This document shows positions 35,616-45,090 of a DNA stretch of 64,000 bases, piece after piece. This DNA is from Legionellaceae bacterium (GTDB lineage: Bacteria; Pseudomonadota; Gammaproteobacteria; Legionellales; Legionellaceae): assembly GCA_018061965.1 (NCBI GenBank), contig JAGOTG010000005.1, forward strand, positions 62,001 through 126,000. The letters are read 5' to 3'. Both the position numbers and the translations under genes were made by a program. Within the stretch, counting starts at the first letter, position 1, and the number at the start of each line of letters is the position of its first letter. The notes under the pieces are model-generated. The model ran no database searches and had not been told where the DNA came from. It worked only from the letters and a program-made list of their open reading frames with translations.

Positions 35616-38600
35616 TTATCTCGGTATAAGTGATGCCTGAGAGCTTACCCCTGCCGCTAAACCTTGGTCCAATTGTTCTAGACGAACTTTAATTTCATTT
35701 ACAAAAGCCATATCAGGTTCCGGAGGTTTTCTTTGTTCAAATAAAGTAAATCCACGTGCGACAGGCGCAACAGGTGTGAATAGCGCAATACATAATGGGC
35801 TATGGGTATCCCGCAACAGGGTATGTAATTCAGCCTCCGTGATTTTTTCTGGAAGCTGACTTAATGCTTCTTTTAATAAATTTAATTTCGCAGCGCCTCG
35901 GCGATCTCCTTGTAAACACTCCAATTCAATAGCAAGGCTTTTGCCTAGTTCTCCAGAATATTTTAATTGGTTCCGGTATCTACGCTCGTCTGGAGCTAGG
36001 CTGTTCATAATTGCTGATTCATGCTCCCCAAGCCGCTTCAAAGCAATGCTGACCATGTTTTCTGCCTGATAGTAATCCCCATTACGAATTTCTAGTAACA
36101 GCAATTCTTTCAATTCTCTAGGAGAATTGGCCCTTTTGAGTTGTGCAACAAATACTTTGGTGGTTTTGGTGTTTGCAAATAAAGCAGCAATAGTTTCTGC
36201 GGTTTGTTTCCAATCCAGCGTATTTGTCTGTGGTAGTTCTTCAAGACTCAAATCATAGTTCTCAAGATAAATCTGAAGTTCATCATCTTCAATCTGTGGC
36301 ATTAATTTATCCAGCATCTCTTCTGGAAGTTGTTTTAGAAATTCTATTGGTTCTCGCGAAAAAGTCTGTTTATATTTATTTAGTAGGGCTCTCAAAAAAA
36401 ACATAGCATTACGGCTGTTGACTAATATAGCTATTTTCTCCGAAGATAACGCAGTTATGACGTCCAAAATCACTTTAAATTCTACACTCGACTCATCATC
36501 AAATAGTCTTTTGACAATATATGCAGGTAGCTGTTGCTGATTTAACAAGGCTGTTAAAAATTGAGCTTGGTGTTCTAGTCTTAGTTCATTTAGGGCAGCA
36601 GCGAGAAATTTTGATGCATTATGCATAGCAAGAATATTTTTTTTGTCTCGATTGGGCAGTATGGAATTTAACCGTTCTTTCGTCTGGGATCTCTCTGGTT
36701 CCTCGAAATAGGCTTTGATTTCTTTAGCCAGTAAGCGTCCTGTAACGTTAACCTGCAATGCAACTAATTTATCCATGTCTGCATTGGCTTCATTCAATAT
36801 AAGCAAGGGTACCAATTTGCTCGGTTGTCCTCCGTCAGGCGGTAATGTTGTGTCTAGAAGGGCTTGTATGGCAGATAAATTCCCGTCTTCTACGTTTAGG
36901 ATGGTTTCATCGTTGGCCAGAAAACTTTGTAGGCTAGTAAAATAGTGCCGTTCTGTAGAAGGCAAAACAACGAGTTCATTTTCGAGAAGCTCTTGAATGA
37001 GCGTTCTATCAAAGTTTTTTTGGATGAAATGAGCCGTTTTAACGGCTGAATAATCTATTGCCGTGCTGTGGTGTAATAAGGCTCTTAATACGGTAATCTG
37101 CTGCTCATACGAAAGATTTTTAATTGCTTGAGCAAGAATTTCTTGGTTTCCATAATGAATTTTAGGAAATAATTCGGCTAACTCTTGCTCTTTGTCTACA
37201 GAATAGACTGTCGCAAAAAAGTCATGGATATTTTTAGATAAATAATAGGCTTCAATTTTGTACCTTGCCACGGATAAGTCAGGACTTCCCAATGTATTCA
37301 GGAATTCTAAAAATTGTGTGCTGACAGTTGTTCTTGGCCCGATTAAATTAACAATCTGAAATAAATCTTGAACTACTGCATCCGAATCATTTAAATCAAG
37401 ATCCATTTCTCCAGTTAATACAGCATAGAGTTGCTTATATTGCTCTGATTCAGGATAAGGAAATGTGTCGGCAAGAACCGTGACCAGGCTTGCTTTTAGC
37501 GACGGATTAGTTAGAGATAGAATTGAGATTAGTTGTTTCATCTCTGTGGCGGATAGTAACTTTTTTTGAAATAAGCGAATTAACAAAGCTGATTGTTGTT
37601 GCTCTGGATAATATCGAATATAGTTAGATAAGAAAAGTGGCGCGTTGCTCGTTAATTGATCGAGATCCTGGTTGTTGAGCGACCTAGGTGTGTGGTCTTC
37701 CTGGTGTGTCAGAAGTTCACGCAATAATGGGTTTAAGCGCTGCATTTTCTGAATTTTCTCTCCCATGTATTCCAATTCTTTCTCGTACTGCCAATCTGTG
37801 TTGTTAGGAAGAAGTAAGCGAAAAGTGCTCGCAACTGCTTGGGTTGCAGCGAATCTATTTCGAATAGAGCTAATGGCGCTATATAATTCTGTTAAAGATT
37901 CTTCACTGGCATCTATCAAGGGATAGGTGTTTGAGTACAGCCGATATAAATCATCTATTTGTCGGATTTCTTGCTGAGTTAGCCCAATGGACGACTCTTC
38001 AATAGCACCTGATTGGTCTAGGGGTAACGCCCCAACTTTAAAAGTAGACATGAGTGTGGTTGGGTGGTCTGCTATATTTACGAAATAGTCTGGGAAATAT
38101 TGCAGGATTTCAGCTCGCAGTAATTGCTGAATATAAACACTCACTGACTCAATGGTTACATCATAACCTGGATCCTGGGCACTCATGGGAACCCGCTCAT
38201 TTTCCATCTCTAGCGAACGGGCGTTCTGCTTTTCAATGATTTTGGTATAAAAATTATTTTTCATGTAACGATTGATGCCAGGCGCAGCGATCAGGATTTT
38301 GACGTCTTCTAAGTTTTTTTGCGTTGCAGAAGAAAGCGGGCTATTGGGCTCAGTCCCATCTATTAAAAAATGTAATGCAGCGCGATATTCTTCGGAAGAA
38401 GTTGATTCTGCTTTTAATGTCGCCACTCGATCAAAAATGGTGGATTTGACCAGCCATTGTTGGTTGGGACTCAGGTCAGTCGTAATATCCGGTTTGGCGG
38501 TACCATCTTGTGCGGTTTGGAAATCCAGCAGCTGATTGGCCATATTCAAATCTGGCTGTGTCGCGTCGCGATGCCAAACAGACAATTGGCTTTGTTGCCA

Positions 38601-39107
38601 ACGTTGATATTGAGTTTGTAACTGCGCTTGCTGTGCTTCCTCTGGTTGCCAAAACGCATTGAGCAATACCGATTTTTTTTCAGGATCTCGTAGCATGGTC
38701 ATAGGTCCCCAATAGGCTCCTAAGTAGACCTGGTTTGATACGCGATCAATGGGAGATTGGTTTGGTCCTGGCGGCGTGTATTTAGAAAAAAAATGTCGGC
38801 TAAGTTTGTTCGCACTGTCACGCGATAACACAAAATGGTTTTGGGAAACGGTGGGATCATAGGCAGGGATAATCGTTGGCCATTGGTCTGGTTCTAATGT
38901 CTTCCAAGTATTGGTGGCCATATCGGCTTCCGAAGCTTGTTTGAACTCCGTACAAACACCATTGTCTGCGATGGTGATTTGGAGCCAATGTATGCCTTCG
39001 TTATCCTGATAGGCAATGGGGTCCATATTTGGCACTTTGTGTCCAGGTAGTTTTGTTTTGATACAGTAAATTATAGAACACTTCTTGTGTGGTTCAAGTT
39101 TTGGCAT
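35616..39107 (-). CDS. Unknown 1163-aa protein, helical-repeat-like
   Basis: I recognise no conserved domain. After a mixed N-terminal region (about 1-200), most of the protein is predicted alpha-helical. Recurring Leu-rich pairs such as QQQSALLIRLFQKKLLSATE and QQITVLRALLHHST suggest an alpha-solenoid. There is no signal peptide or membrane helix. An alternative start is the Met at residue 28 (39026); neither start has a clear Shine-Dalgarno. It is transcribed toward recF and stands alone. Size, solenoid character and lack of homologues known to me fit a large effector or structural protein; this is inference. Confidence 0.65.
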   Translation of the reverse strand: MPKLEPHKKCSIIYCIKTKLPGHKVPNMDPIAYQDNEGIHWLQITIADNGVCTEFKQASEADMATNTWKTLEPDQWPTIIPAYDPTVSQNHFVLSRDSANKLSRHFFSKYTPPGPNQSPIDRVSNQVYLGAYWGPMTMLRDPEKKSVLLNAFWQPEEAQQAQLQTQYQRWQQSQLSVWHRDATQPDLNMANQLLDFQTAQDGTAKPDITTDLSPNQQWLVKSTIFDRVATLKAESTSSEEYRAALHFLIDGTEPNSPLSSATQKNLEDVKILIAAPGINRYMKNNFYTKIIEKQNARSLEMENERVPMSAQDPGYDVTIESVSVYIQQLLRAEILQYFPDYFVNIADHPTTLMSTFKVGALPLDQSGAIEESSIGLTQQEIRQIDDLYRLYSNTYPLIDASEESLTELYSAISSIRNRFAATQAVASTFRLLLPNNTDWQYEKELEYMGEKIQKMQRLNPLLRELLTHQEDHTPRSLNNQDLDQLTSNAPLFLSNYIRYYPEQQQSALLIRLFQKKLLSATEMKQLISILSLTNPSLKASLVTVLADTFPYPESEQYKQLYAVLTGEMDLDLNDSDAVVQDLFQIVNLIGPRTTVSTQFLEFLNTLGSPDLSVARYKIEAYYLSKNIHDFFATVYSVDKEQELAELFPKIHYGNQEILAQAIKNLSYEQQITVLRALLHHSTAIDYSAVKTAHFIQKNFDRTLIQELLENELVVLPSTERHYFTSLQSFLANDETILNVEDGNLSAIQALLDTTLPPDGGQPSKLVPLLILNEANADMDKLVALQVNVTGRLLAKEIKAYFEEPERSQTKERLNSILPNRDKKNILAMHNASKFLAAALNELRLEHQAQFLTALLNQQQLPAYIVKRLFDDESSVEFKVILDVITALSSEKIAILVNSRNAMFFLRALLNKYKQTFSREPIEFLKQLPEEMLDKLMPQIEDDELQIYLENYDLSLEELPQTNTLDWKQTAETIAALFANTKTTKVFVAQLKRANSPRELKELLLLEIRNGDYYQAENMVSIALKRLGEHESAIMNSLAPDERRYRNQLKYSGELGKSLAIELECLQGDRRGAAKLNLLKEALSQLPEKITEAELHTLLRDTHSPLCIALFTPVAPVARGFTLFEQRKPPEPDMAFVNEIKVRLEQLDQGLAAGVSSQASLIPR

Positions 39108-39268
39108 ATTGTTTTTTTAGTATCTATTTCAGATTGATAGGTATGTAATTTAAGGTTCGACCAAGGGCCCACCCTAACCCCTATGCTTTCAAGAAAAAAG
39201 GTTTGCGGTGGCATTGACCGCAGAACTTCAGTAGAATCAAAACATGTCTATTTTATATTGAGTGATTG

Positions 39269-40243
39269 ATGCGTAAATTGCTAAACCGTATTTTTCAGAT
39301 AGTGCTCCTGCTGAGCCTGTCCCTCAGCGTTTTTGCCAATCAACCTTGGTCGACCTGGGTAGCTGAGGTGCGTAAAGAAGCCTTGGCTGACGGGATTCGT
39401 CCGGCGGTGTTTGATGCGGCGTTTGCGGATATTAAAGAGCCCAGTCGTCAAGTAAAAGGGCTGGCACGGTCACAGCCGGAGCATCGGTTGACCTATCAAA
39501 AATATTTGTCTTCTCGCGTTGATGCCTATCGCATTTCAGTCGGACGCAGTCAGTATAAAAAGCATCAAGATTTGGCGAATAAAATCGGGCGAGAATATCA
39601 AATTGATCCTTGTTTTATGATGTCGTTCTGGGGAATGGAGACCAGCTATGGTTCGTACATGGGAAATTTTCCCGTCGTTAAATCATTGGCTACGTTGGCC
39701 TATGATTCCAACAGACCGGCATTTTTTCGCAAAGAATTATTCTTAGCCCTGCATATTTTGAATGATGGGCATGTGACCCTGCAAGATTTTAAAGGAGAAT
39801 GGGCGGGCGCATCCGGCCAGCCGCAATTCCTGCCCTCCAGTTGGGTCAAATATGCCGTGGACTATGATGGAGATGGGCATAAAGATATTTGGCGTTCCAA
39901 ACCCGATGTATTTGCGTCTATTGCCAATTATATGCACATTAATGGCTGGCATGCCGGTGAGCCTTGGGCTGTGATGGTGACGTTGCCTGCTCATTTTGAT
40001 ATGAAATTAGAAGGTAAATCTATTATTAAACCCGTCAGCGAATGGGCTGCCATGGGCGTGCGTCGCACCGATGGCGGTAGCTTGCCCTACCCGAATCTCA
40101 ATGCCAGTATTGTGCAGCCAAATGGGGGCCCGGTATTCTTGGCGTACCCCAATTATCGGATGATTTTGCGCTACAATAATTCGATTTATTATGCCGGAGC
40201 GATTGGGTATTTGGCTGATAAAATTTGTAATCGAACAACATGA
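39269..40243 (+). CDS. MltB-type lytic murein transglycosylase
   Basis: From the ATG at 39269 the protein has 324 residues with an N-terminal signal peptide (LLLSLSLSVFA). The SLT2/MltB domain shows the catalytic Glu in FWGMETSYGSYMGNF and the substrate-binding blocks EWAGASGQPQFLPSSW and DYDGDGHKDIW. It cleaves peptidoglycan in the periplasm with formation of 1,6-anhydro-MurNAc. No lipobox cysteine is present, so it is soluble or secreted. Its stop overlaps the HAD gene start (ATGA). Confidence 0.92.
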   Translation: MRKLLNRIFQIVLLLSLSLSVFANQPWSTWVAEVRKEALADGIRPAVFDAAFADIKEPSRQVKGLARSQPEHRLTYQKYLSSRVDAYRISVGRSQYKKHQDLANKIGREYQIDPCFMMSFWGMETSYGSYMGNFPVVKSLATLAYDSNRPAFFRKELFLALHILNDGHVTLQDFKGEWAGASGQPQFLPSSWVKYAVDYDGDGHKDIWRSKPDVFASIANYMHINGWHAGEPWAVMVTLPAHFDMKLEGKSIIKPVSEWAAMGVRRTDGGSLPYPNLNASIVQPNGGPVFLAYPNYRMILRYNNSIYYAGAIGYLADKICNRTT

Positions 40244-40770
40244 CGATCCTGTGTGTTGATTTAGATGGAACGCTGATTCGTACGGATACGACTTGGATGG
40301 CGACGTGTTTATTTTTACGAGCTTATCCGTATCGGTGTTGGCAATTGTTGGTTTGGTTGTTACAGGGCAGAGCTTACTTAAAACAACAATTAGCCCAAAA
40401 AGTGCTTATTGACCCGGCCTCTTTGCCCTATCATGCGAAACTGATTGAATGGCTCATAGAGCGTAAGCAACTAGGGGATACTCTGGTGCTGGCTACTGCG
40501 ACGGATCAAGTGTTTGCGCAGGCTGTGGCTGACCACGTGGGTATTTTTTCTGAGGTGATTGCCTCTGATGGCCACAACAATTTACGTGCAAAACACAAAG
40601 CCGCGGCTTTATCGCGCCATTTTGGCGTCAAAGGCTATTGCTATGTGGGCAATAGTCATGATGATTTAGAGGTCTGGCGAGAAGCCAAGACGGCAATCGT
40701 CGTGAATGCCTCCAAGCGCTTGGAAGGGCTTGTCCGACAGATTGCAGAAGTTGAGCGAGTGTTTGAGTAA
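40240..40770 (+). CDS. HAD-superfamily phosphatase, 176 aa
   Basis: Motif I (VDLDGTLIRTD), the TATD segment of motif II, Lys in KHKAAALSRHF and motif IV (YVGNSHDDLEVW) are all present, so catalysis is likely intact. The domain resembles the HAD half of HAD-UbiA fusion proteins, but no prenyltransferase part follows. The substrate is unknown. It is translationally coupled to the MltB-like gene and is convergent with apaH. Confidence 0.85.
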   Translation: MTILCVDLDGTLIRTDTTWMATCLFLRAYPYRCWQLLVWLLQGRAYLKQQLAQKVLIDPASLPYHAKLIEWLIERKQLGDTLVLATATDQVFAQAVADHVGIFSEVIASDGHNNLRAKHKAAALSRHFGVKGYCYVGNSHDDLEVWREAKTAIVVNASKRLEGLVRQIAEVERVFE

Positions 40771-40797
40771 AGCCCTCAAGTCGGGTTCTTTTAAGTC

Positions 40798-40828
40798 ATG
40801 AGCCGATTACAGCCCTTAATCGGCTCAT
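40798..40828. terminator. Strong hairpin between HAD gene and apaH
   Basis: ATGAGCCGATTA (40798-40809) and TAATCGGCTCAT (40817-40828) form a perfect 12-bp stem with a 7-nt loop. It is centred in the convergent gap and probably ends transcription from one or both sides, although the U-tract is poor. Confidence 0.6.
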
Positions 40829-40836
40829 AAAAATAT

Positions 40837-41661
40837 TTAGCTTCTTTTTTCGCGAGAGGTTACCGATATACGTTCCATATCCTGCAAACGCAGTGCCGTA
40901 AGAGTTCCGCCCCAGACGCATCCGGTATCGATTGCGTGGATTTTGGGGTGCGGGCATTGTCCTTCCAAAGCTGACCAATGACCAAATACCAAGTCGGCTG
41001 AGATGGGTTCGCGATCGGGGACTTCATACCAAGGATAGAGTTCTGGGGGGGCGCTTTGAGGTGAGCCCTTATCATTAAGAGCTAGGCTCCCATCCGCAAA
41101 ACAATAACGCATGCGGGTAAAATAATTACAAATGAGACGTAGCCGAGGCATGCCAGAAAGATCTGGAAACCATTGATTAGGCTCGTTCGCGTACATAGAG
41201 TGTAAAAACAGGTCTCTCTCTGGGCCTCGCAGTGCGATTTCTAATTCATGCGCATAGGTTTGTGCTTCCGCCAAAGTCCATTGCGGGGCAATGCCGGCGT
41301 GTACCATGACCACATTCAACTGGGGATCAAAGCAGAGCAATGGTTGCTGACTGAGCCACGCGCATAGTTCTTCGCAGTCTTCTGCGTCTAACACAGGTTG
41401 CAGGCTGGGATCGTAGGCTTGAGAATGACGGTCGGAATAGACCAAACTGAGCAGATGCAAATCGTGATTGCCCAAGCAAATTTGGGGCTCAATCGGCAAG
41501 TTTTTGACGAAACGCAGGACCTCCAAAGAGCTGGGTCCTCGATTAATCAGGTCGCCAACAAACCATAAGCGGTCCTGATGTTCGTCAAAGTGGATCTGTT
41601 CCAATAAATATTGGAGAGAAGCAAAGCAGCCCTGCACATCACCTATTGCATAATCAGCCAC
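40837..41661 (-). CDS. apaH: ApaH diadenosine tetraphosphatase (symmetrical)
   Basis: The 274-residue metallophosphatase hydrolyses Ap4A to two ADP. Motifs are IGDVQGCFASL, FVGDLINRGPSS, LGNHDLHLL and VMVHAGIAPQW, in order and intact. The gene overlaps the TraI_2-like gene by 8 bp and is the last of the ksgA-(TraI_2-like)-apaH set. In E. coli apaG occupies the middle position, so the middle gene here is different. Confidence 0.96.
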   Translation of the reverse strand: MADYAIGDVQGCFASLQYLLEQIHFDEHQDRLWFVGDLINRGPSSLEVLRFVKNLPIEPQICLGNHDLHLLSLVYSDRHSQAYDPSLQPVLDAEDCEELCAWLSQQPLLCFDPQLNVVMVHAGIAPQWTLAEAQTYAHELEIALRGPERDLFLHSMYANEPNQWFPDLSGMPRLRLICNYFTRMRYCFADGSLALNDKGSPQSAPPELYPWYEVPDREPISADLVFGHWSALEGQCPHPKIHAIDTGCVWGGTLTALRLQDMERISVTSREKRS

Positions 41662-42970
41662 GGGCTTTCGTTCCTAAATGGTGTTGTTGCGCAGGTTCAT
41701 CGGTTTTCGTTGTCCATTTGCCACTGAGATCCAATTTATGGAGGACGGCAGGTACTCGTGCATAATCGCGACTATACGCTTCCATGTCATGGACCAAATC
41801 CAACGTACGGACTGTGGAAATATGTCCGGTTTTGGGATCTTGGATTTTGACGGTTTCAGGCAAAATTGCATTGTTTAAATTCAATTTGGACACCGTTTGC
41901 TTTTCACTTTCCACGGCATTGTGCTCCATCCGGGTATGGGTATTCCATGCACTGACAGAACGTTGAATGATGAATTTGCTCTTTAATTTGAGATGCTCTT
42001 GCAAAAACATATCATAAACTTCGGCAGATAGTGCCACACCACTCGGGTATATCTCTGCACGGAAAGGCTGTTGGTTTAAGATGATTTTTCCACTAGATAG
42101 CGCATCACGCACCCAGATTAGAAACTCCGCCCCAATGACCCGCTCTCTTTCGACGGTGTGTTCTGGTGCGGTATCCAAAAACGACCCAATGCGTCCGCTG
42201 CCCTGTTCGAGGATATAGCTGTTTTCTTCGAGATATTCGCTTAAATATCTTTGCAGTGCAAAGGCATCGGCGCGGTCTAAAATAGCGGCCAGCGATCCGG
42301 CGCCGTCGCGATCTTCTTCTAACAAGGCTAACCATACTTTAAAAATAAGAGGATGTGCGGATAGTAATGCAAACCCTTCTTTGGGCATGAGTTGTTGGGC
42401 GAGCAATACGTTTACGTGTCTACGTAAGGCTTCGCTGTCACGGTCTTCACGCACGAATTGATGGCGGTAATAATCGCCAACGGTGGGCATGTCTTCAAGC
42501 AAGGGTTCCCATAATTTCACTAAGGTTCCCATATTGTTATGAATATTAATTTGATATTCTGTGTATAGTTTGCCAATTCCTTGTAATAAACTGGCGGAAA
42601 ACAAAGCGTATGCCCATAGTTTTTGATCTTCCGAAGGCTGCTCTGATTCGTCTTGGATCATGAGTTGGCGCATCAAATTTAACGCAGCCTCGGTGCGATA
42701 CAAGGCGCGGTCCAGTGCGCCTCCGCGTTGGCTAAAATAGAGAGAAGTTTCGGGCAGATGCTGATAATACATTGCAACGTTGGCGATCAAAGGCGAGACC
42801 AATTTTTGATAATGGCTGGCCTGATAAGCAAGCTGTTTTTTGATGTGCTTTAGGGCCTCTTGGCGTTTTTTATCTTTGACCAAGACTTCAAATGATTCAA
42901 TGGGCTCTAAATTTTTAAATAGCATCGGCTTTTTGGCGATAGGTGATTTCTTTTCTTCACGGTAAAACAT
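41654..42970 (-). CDS. TraI_2-like protein with degenerate HD motif
   Basis: The 438-residue protein resembles the TraI_2 (putative relaxase-associated HD hydrolase) domain: SQRGGALDRALYRTEAALNLM parallels the RPGGLLDHTLEV signature. The downstream helix LFSASLLQGIGKLYTE corresponds to LLHDLGK. The His-Asp pair of the HD domain is replaced by Gln-Gly, so metal-dependent hydrolysis is probably lost. The C-terminal half (about 280-438) is unrecognised. It is coupled to both ksgA and apaH by overlaps. Function is unknown; homology is by motif reading only. Confidence 0.6.
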   Translation of the reverse strand: MFYREEKKSPIAKKPMLFKNLEPIESFEVLVKDKKRQEALKHIKKQLAYQASHYQKLVSPLIANVAMYYQHLPETSLYFSQRGGALDRALYRTEAALNLMRQLMIQDESEQPSEDQKLWAYALFSASLLQGIGKLYTEYQINIHNNMGTLVKLWEPLLEDMPTVGDYYRHQFVREDRDSEALRRHVNVLLAQQLMPKEGFALLSAHPLIFKVWLALLEEDRDGAGSLAAILDRADAFALQRYLSEYLEENSYILEQGSGRIGSFLDTAPEHTVERERVIGAEFLIWVRDALSSGKIILNQQPFRAEIYPSGVALSAEVYDMFLQEHLKLKSKFIIQRSVSAWNTHTRMEHNAVESEKQTVSKLNLNNAILPETVKIQDPKTGHISTVRTLDLVHDMEAYSRDYARVPAVLHKLDLSGKWTTKTDEPAQQHHLGTKARG

Positions 42971-43761
42971 CAGTGCACTCCTGTGTCAGTATGATGGATC
43001 ATTAAAGCGGTCAACAATCCATATTGTTCGACGCTAAGTTGTTCTGGACGTAGCCCGGGATCAATGCCGATGGCTGCAATTTGCGTAGATGATAGCAACG
43101 GTTTTAAATTATTAGCCAACGTTTTACGCCGCATACCAAATGCTTGCGCAACTAATTTCTCGAGATCAGACCAAGCTACGGTTGGATATGGAGATTGTTT
43201 GTAGGGAATCAGTCTCACAATAGCCGAGTCTACTTTAGGCTGCGGATAGAAGGCCGTCGGCGGCACATCTAATAAGTTATCCACTTCACAATAGTATTGC
43301 GTCATGACGGAGAGCCGTCCAAACACCTTGCTGCCTGGTTCGGCGACCATACGATGAACTACTTCAGCCTGCAACATAAAATGCATGTCTCGAATCGATC
43401 CCAAAAAATGGAGCAAATGTATCAATAAAGGTGTGGAGATATTATACGGCAAATTTCCAATTAAGCGTAGATCTTTGCCAAATTGAGCATAATTAACCGA
43501 CAAGGCATCCGCATTAACCAGATTTAAGCGGGTATTGGCCAAAGGCAAAGCAAGCAAAGGTGCATGCAAATCGCGATCAATTTCAATGGCGGTTAGGTGG
43601 TTGGTTTTCTGCAACAAAGGTGCGGTTAAAGCGCCGAGCCCCGGCCCTATTTCAATGAGATTGTCGTCGCATTGCGGGTCAATAAGCCGAATGATTGCTG
43701 CGATGATGGTGGGCGTTTGTAAAAAATTCTGTCCAAAACGTTTGCGCGGGCGATGCTGCAT
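42970..43761 (-). CDS. ksgA: KsgA 16S rRNA dimethyladenosine transferase
   Basis: The 263-residue SAM enzyme dimethylates two adjacent adenosines near the 3' end of 16S rRNA. Signatures are [26 protein letters not shown], and the catalytic [13 protein letters not shown], followed by the C-terminal [13 protein letters not shown]. It is the first gene of the minus-strand ksgA-(TraI_2-like)-apaH unit, and its stop overlaps the following start. Confidence 0.97.
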   Translation of the reverse strand: MQHRPRKRFGQNFLQTPTIIAAIIRLIDPQCDDNLIEIGPGLGALTAPLLQKTNHLTAIEIDRDLHAPLLALPLANTRLNLVNADALSVNYAQFGKDLRLIGNLPYNISTPLLIHLLHFLGSIRDMHFMLQAEVVHRMVAEPGSKVFGRLSVMTQYYCEVDNLLDVPPTAFYPQPKVDSAIVRLIPYKQSPYPTVAWSDLEKLVAQAFGMRRKTLANNLKPLLSSTQIAAIGIDPGLRPEQLSVEQYGLLTALMIHHTDTGVH

Positions 43762-43920
43762 GAGGGGCTCTAATCCATTATTTGCTCAGGGCACTATGAT
43801 ATTGATTCATAATCAAACAATCAAGTATTAGATCGGCATAGCCGCTGCGTGGCAAAGGCATTTTATGACGAAAAACAAGTCTGAATCCCGTTGTTATGCG
43901 CGTCCATCCCATGGTAGTAA

Positions 43921-43949
43921 TTGTATTTTGTAGCCTTTTAGGCTATGAT
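43921..43949 (+). promoter_or_regulatory. MNT-HEPN promoter with operator-like palindrome
   Basis: TTGTAT (43921-43926) and TATGAT (43944-43949) are 17 bp apart. The spacer contains TAGCC-TTTTA-GGCTA (43931-43945), a 5-bp dyad that overlaps the -10. A repressor bound here would block RNA polymerase. The downstream nucleotidyltransferase carries a winged helix and is the obvious candidate for autoregulation. Confidence 0.55.
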
Positions 43950-43978
43950 CGTAGTAATATTGGCTTCAATGAGTGTTT

Positions 43979-44557
43979 ATGACAGACCTTTCCTTATTGT
44001 TTTCTGAATATCGACGTCGCGTACTTGGTTTGCTATTGCTTCATCCAGATAGTCGTTATCACGTTCGCGAGATTGCTCGTCTAACCAGTACAACTGCCGG
44101 GACGTTGCACCGCGAGTTATCCAAACTTGCCAAAGCTGGGGTACTGATACGAGAAACCAGTGGTAATCAAGTTTATTACCAAGCTAATCGTGATTTTCTT
44201 ATTTTTCAAGAACTTACTTCGATTTTAAAAAAAACTACCGGATTAGTAGATGTATTGGTAGAATCCTTGGCGTCATTAGCTGAAAAAATTGAGGTAGCTT
44301 TTGTATTCGGTTCTGTGGCACGTGGGACTGAAAACTTAAGGAGTGATATTGATGTTTTACTGATAGGTGAGACGGATTTTACTGAAGTAGTTACAGCATT
44401 CTACCCTGCTCAAACTAGCTTGGGCCGAGAAATTAACCCCAAAATATATTCTAAATCAGAATGGGATAAATGTTTTATGGAGCAGGATCCTTTTGTTCAA
44501 GAGATTCTTAGTAACCCCATAATTTTTATTATTGGAGAACTGAATGACCTTAGATAA
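43979..44557 (+). CDS. Winged-helix nucleotidyltransferase, MNT antitoxin
   Basis: The 192-residue protein (ATG at 43979; a GTG two codons earlier is possible) has an N-terminal winged helix (SRYHVREIARLTSTTAGTLH, about 25-45). It is followed by a minimal nucleotidyltransferase domain with GSVARGTENLRSDIDVLLIG (GSxxxG...SDxD). In MNT-HEPN toxin-antitoxin modules such an enzyme AMPylates and silences the HEPN RNase. The HEPN gene follows with a 14-bp overlap. The winged helix suggests that it also represses the operon. The active-site motif is intact. Confidence 0.85.
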   Translation: MTDLSLLFSEYRRRVLGLLLLHPDSRYHVREIARLTSTTAGTLHRELSKLAKAGVLIRETSGNQVYYQANRDFLIFQELTSILKKTTGLVDVLVESLASLAEKIEVAFVFGSVARGTENLRSDIDVLLIGETDFTEVVTAFYPAQTSLGREINPKIYSKSEWDKCFMEQDPFVQEILSNPIIFIIGELNDLR

Positions 44558-44975
44558 TCTTATTGATAAAACTCTAGAAAAAATCTCTCCTAATTCTGAT
44601 GCAATAAAACGTCTTTTACGCGCTGCTGAAAGAAATATTTCTGACTCCAAAATTGAAGTGCTGAGTTCTGAAAATCGTTTTGATGTTGCATATAAAGCGA
44701 TCATGCAGATCGCAAATGCAGGTCTGCAGGCCAATGGTTATCGAACATTAACTAGCAAGCCAGGGCATCATCAAACGATGATTCAACTATTACCACAAAC
44801 ATTGGGGATTGATAAAAACACAGTGATTGTGCTGGATGCTATGCGTAAACAACGTAATGTTGCTGATTATTCTGGAGATATTATTCCTGAGAACACTGTA
44901 AAAATTTGTATTGCTCAAGCAGAGGATTTATTAAAAAATTTTAAACTGTGGTTGAGTATTCATTGGAAAATTTAA
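44544..44975 (+). CDS. HEPN-domain toxin partner
   Basis: The 143-residue, all-helical protein has the HEPN pattern ENRFDVAYKAIMQIANAGL in the first half and MRKQRNVADYSGD in the second. The second block matches the R-N-x-x-x-Y/H motif of HEPN RNases, with Tyr at the final position. It is the expected partner of the nucleotidyltransferase that overlaps it. Such pairs act as toxin-antitoxin or defence modules. Whether the Tyr variant still cleaves RNA cannot be judged here. Confidence 0.8.
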   Translation: MTLDNLIDKTLEKISPNSDAIKRLLRAAERNISDSKIEVLSSENRFDVAYKAIMQIANAGLQANGYRTLTSKPGHHQTMIQLLPQTLGIDKNTVIVLDAMRKQRNVADYSGDIIPENTVKICIAQAEDLLKNFKLWLSIHWKI

Positions 44976-45050
44976 ATGATTAAAAATAAACAAGATTTAC
45001 AGGATAGTTTCATAATTTTACGTTTCTTCTGCAGCTTTTTTTCTGAGTGC

Positions 45051-45056
45051 TATAAT
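45051..45056 (+). promoter_or_regulatory. Probable -10 element for the TlpA-like gene
   Basis: A perfect TATAAT at 45051-45056 puts the transcription start near 45063. This excludes an upstream in-frame ATG at 45061 and favours the ATG at 45091. The -35 element is weak. Confidence 0.5.
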
Positions 45057-45090
45057 ACGTATGAGACCTGAGCTGACACTGGATAATAAT

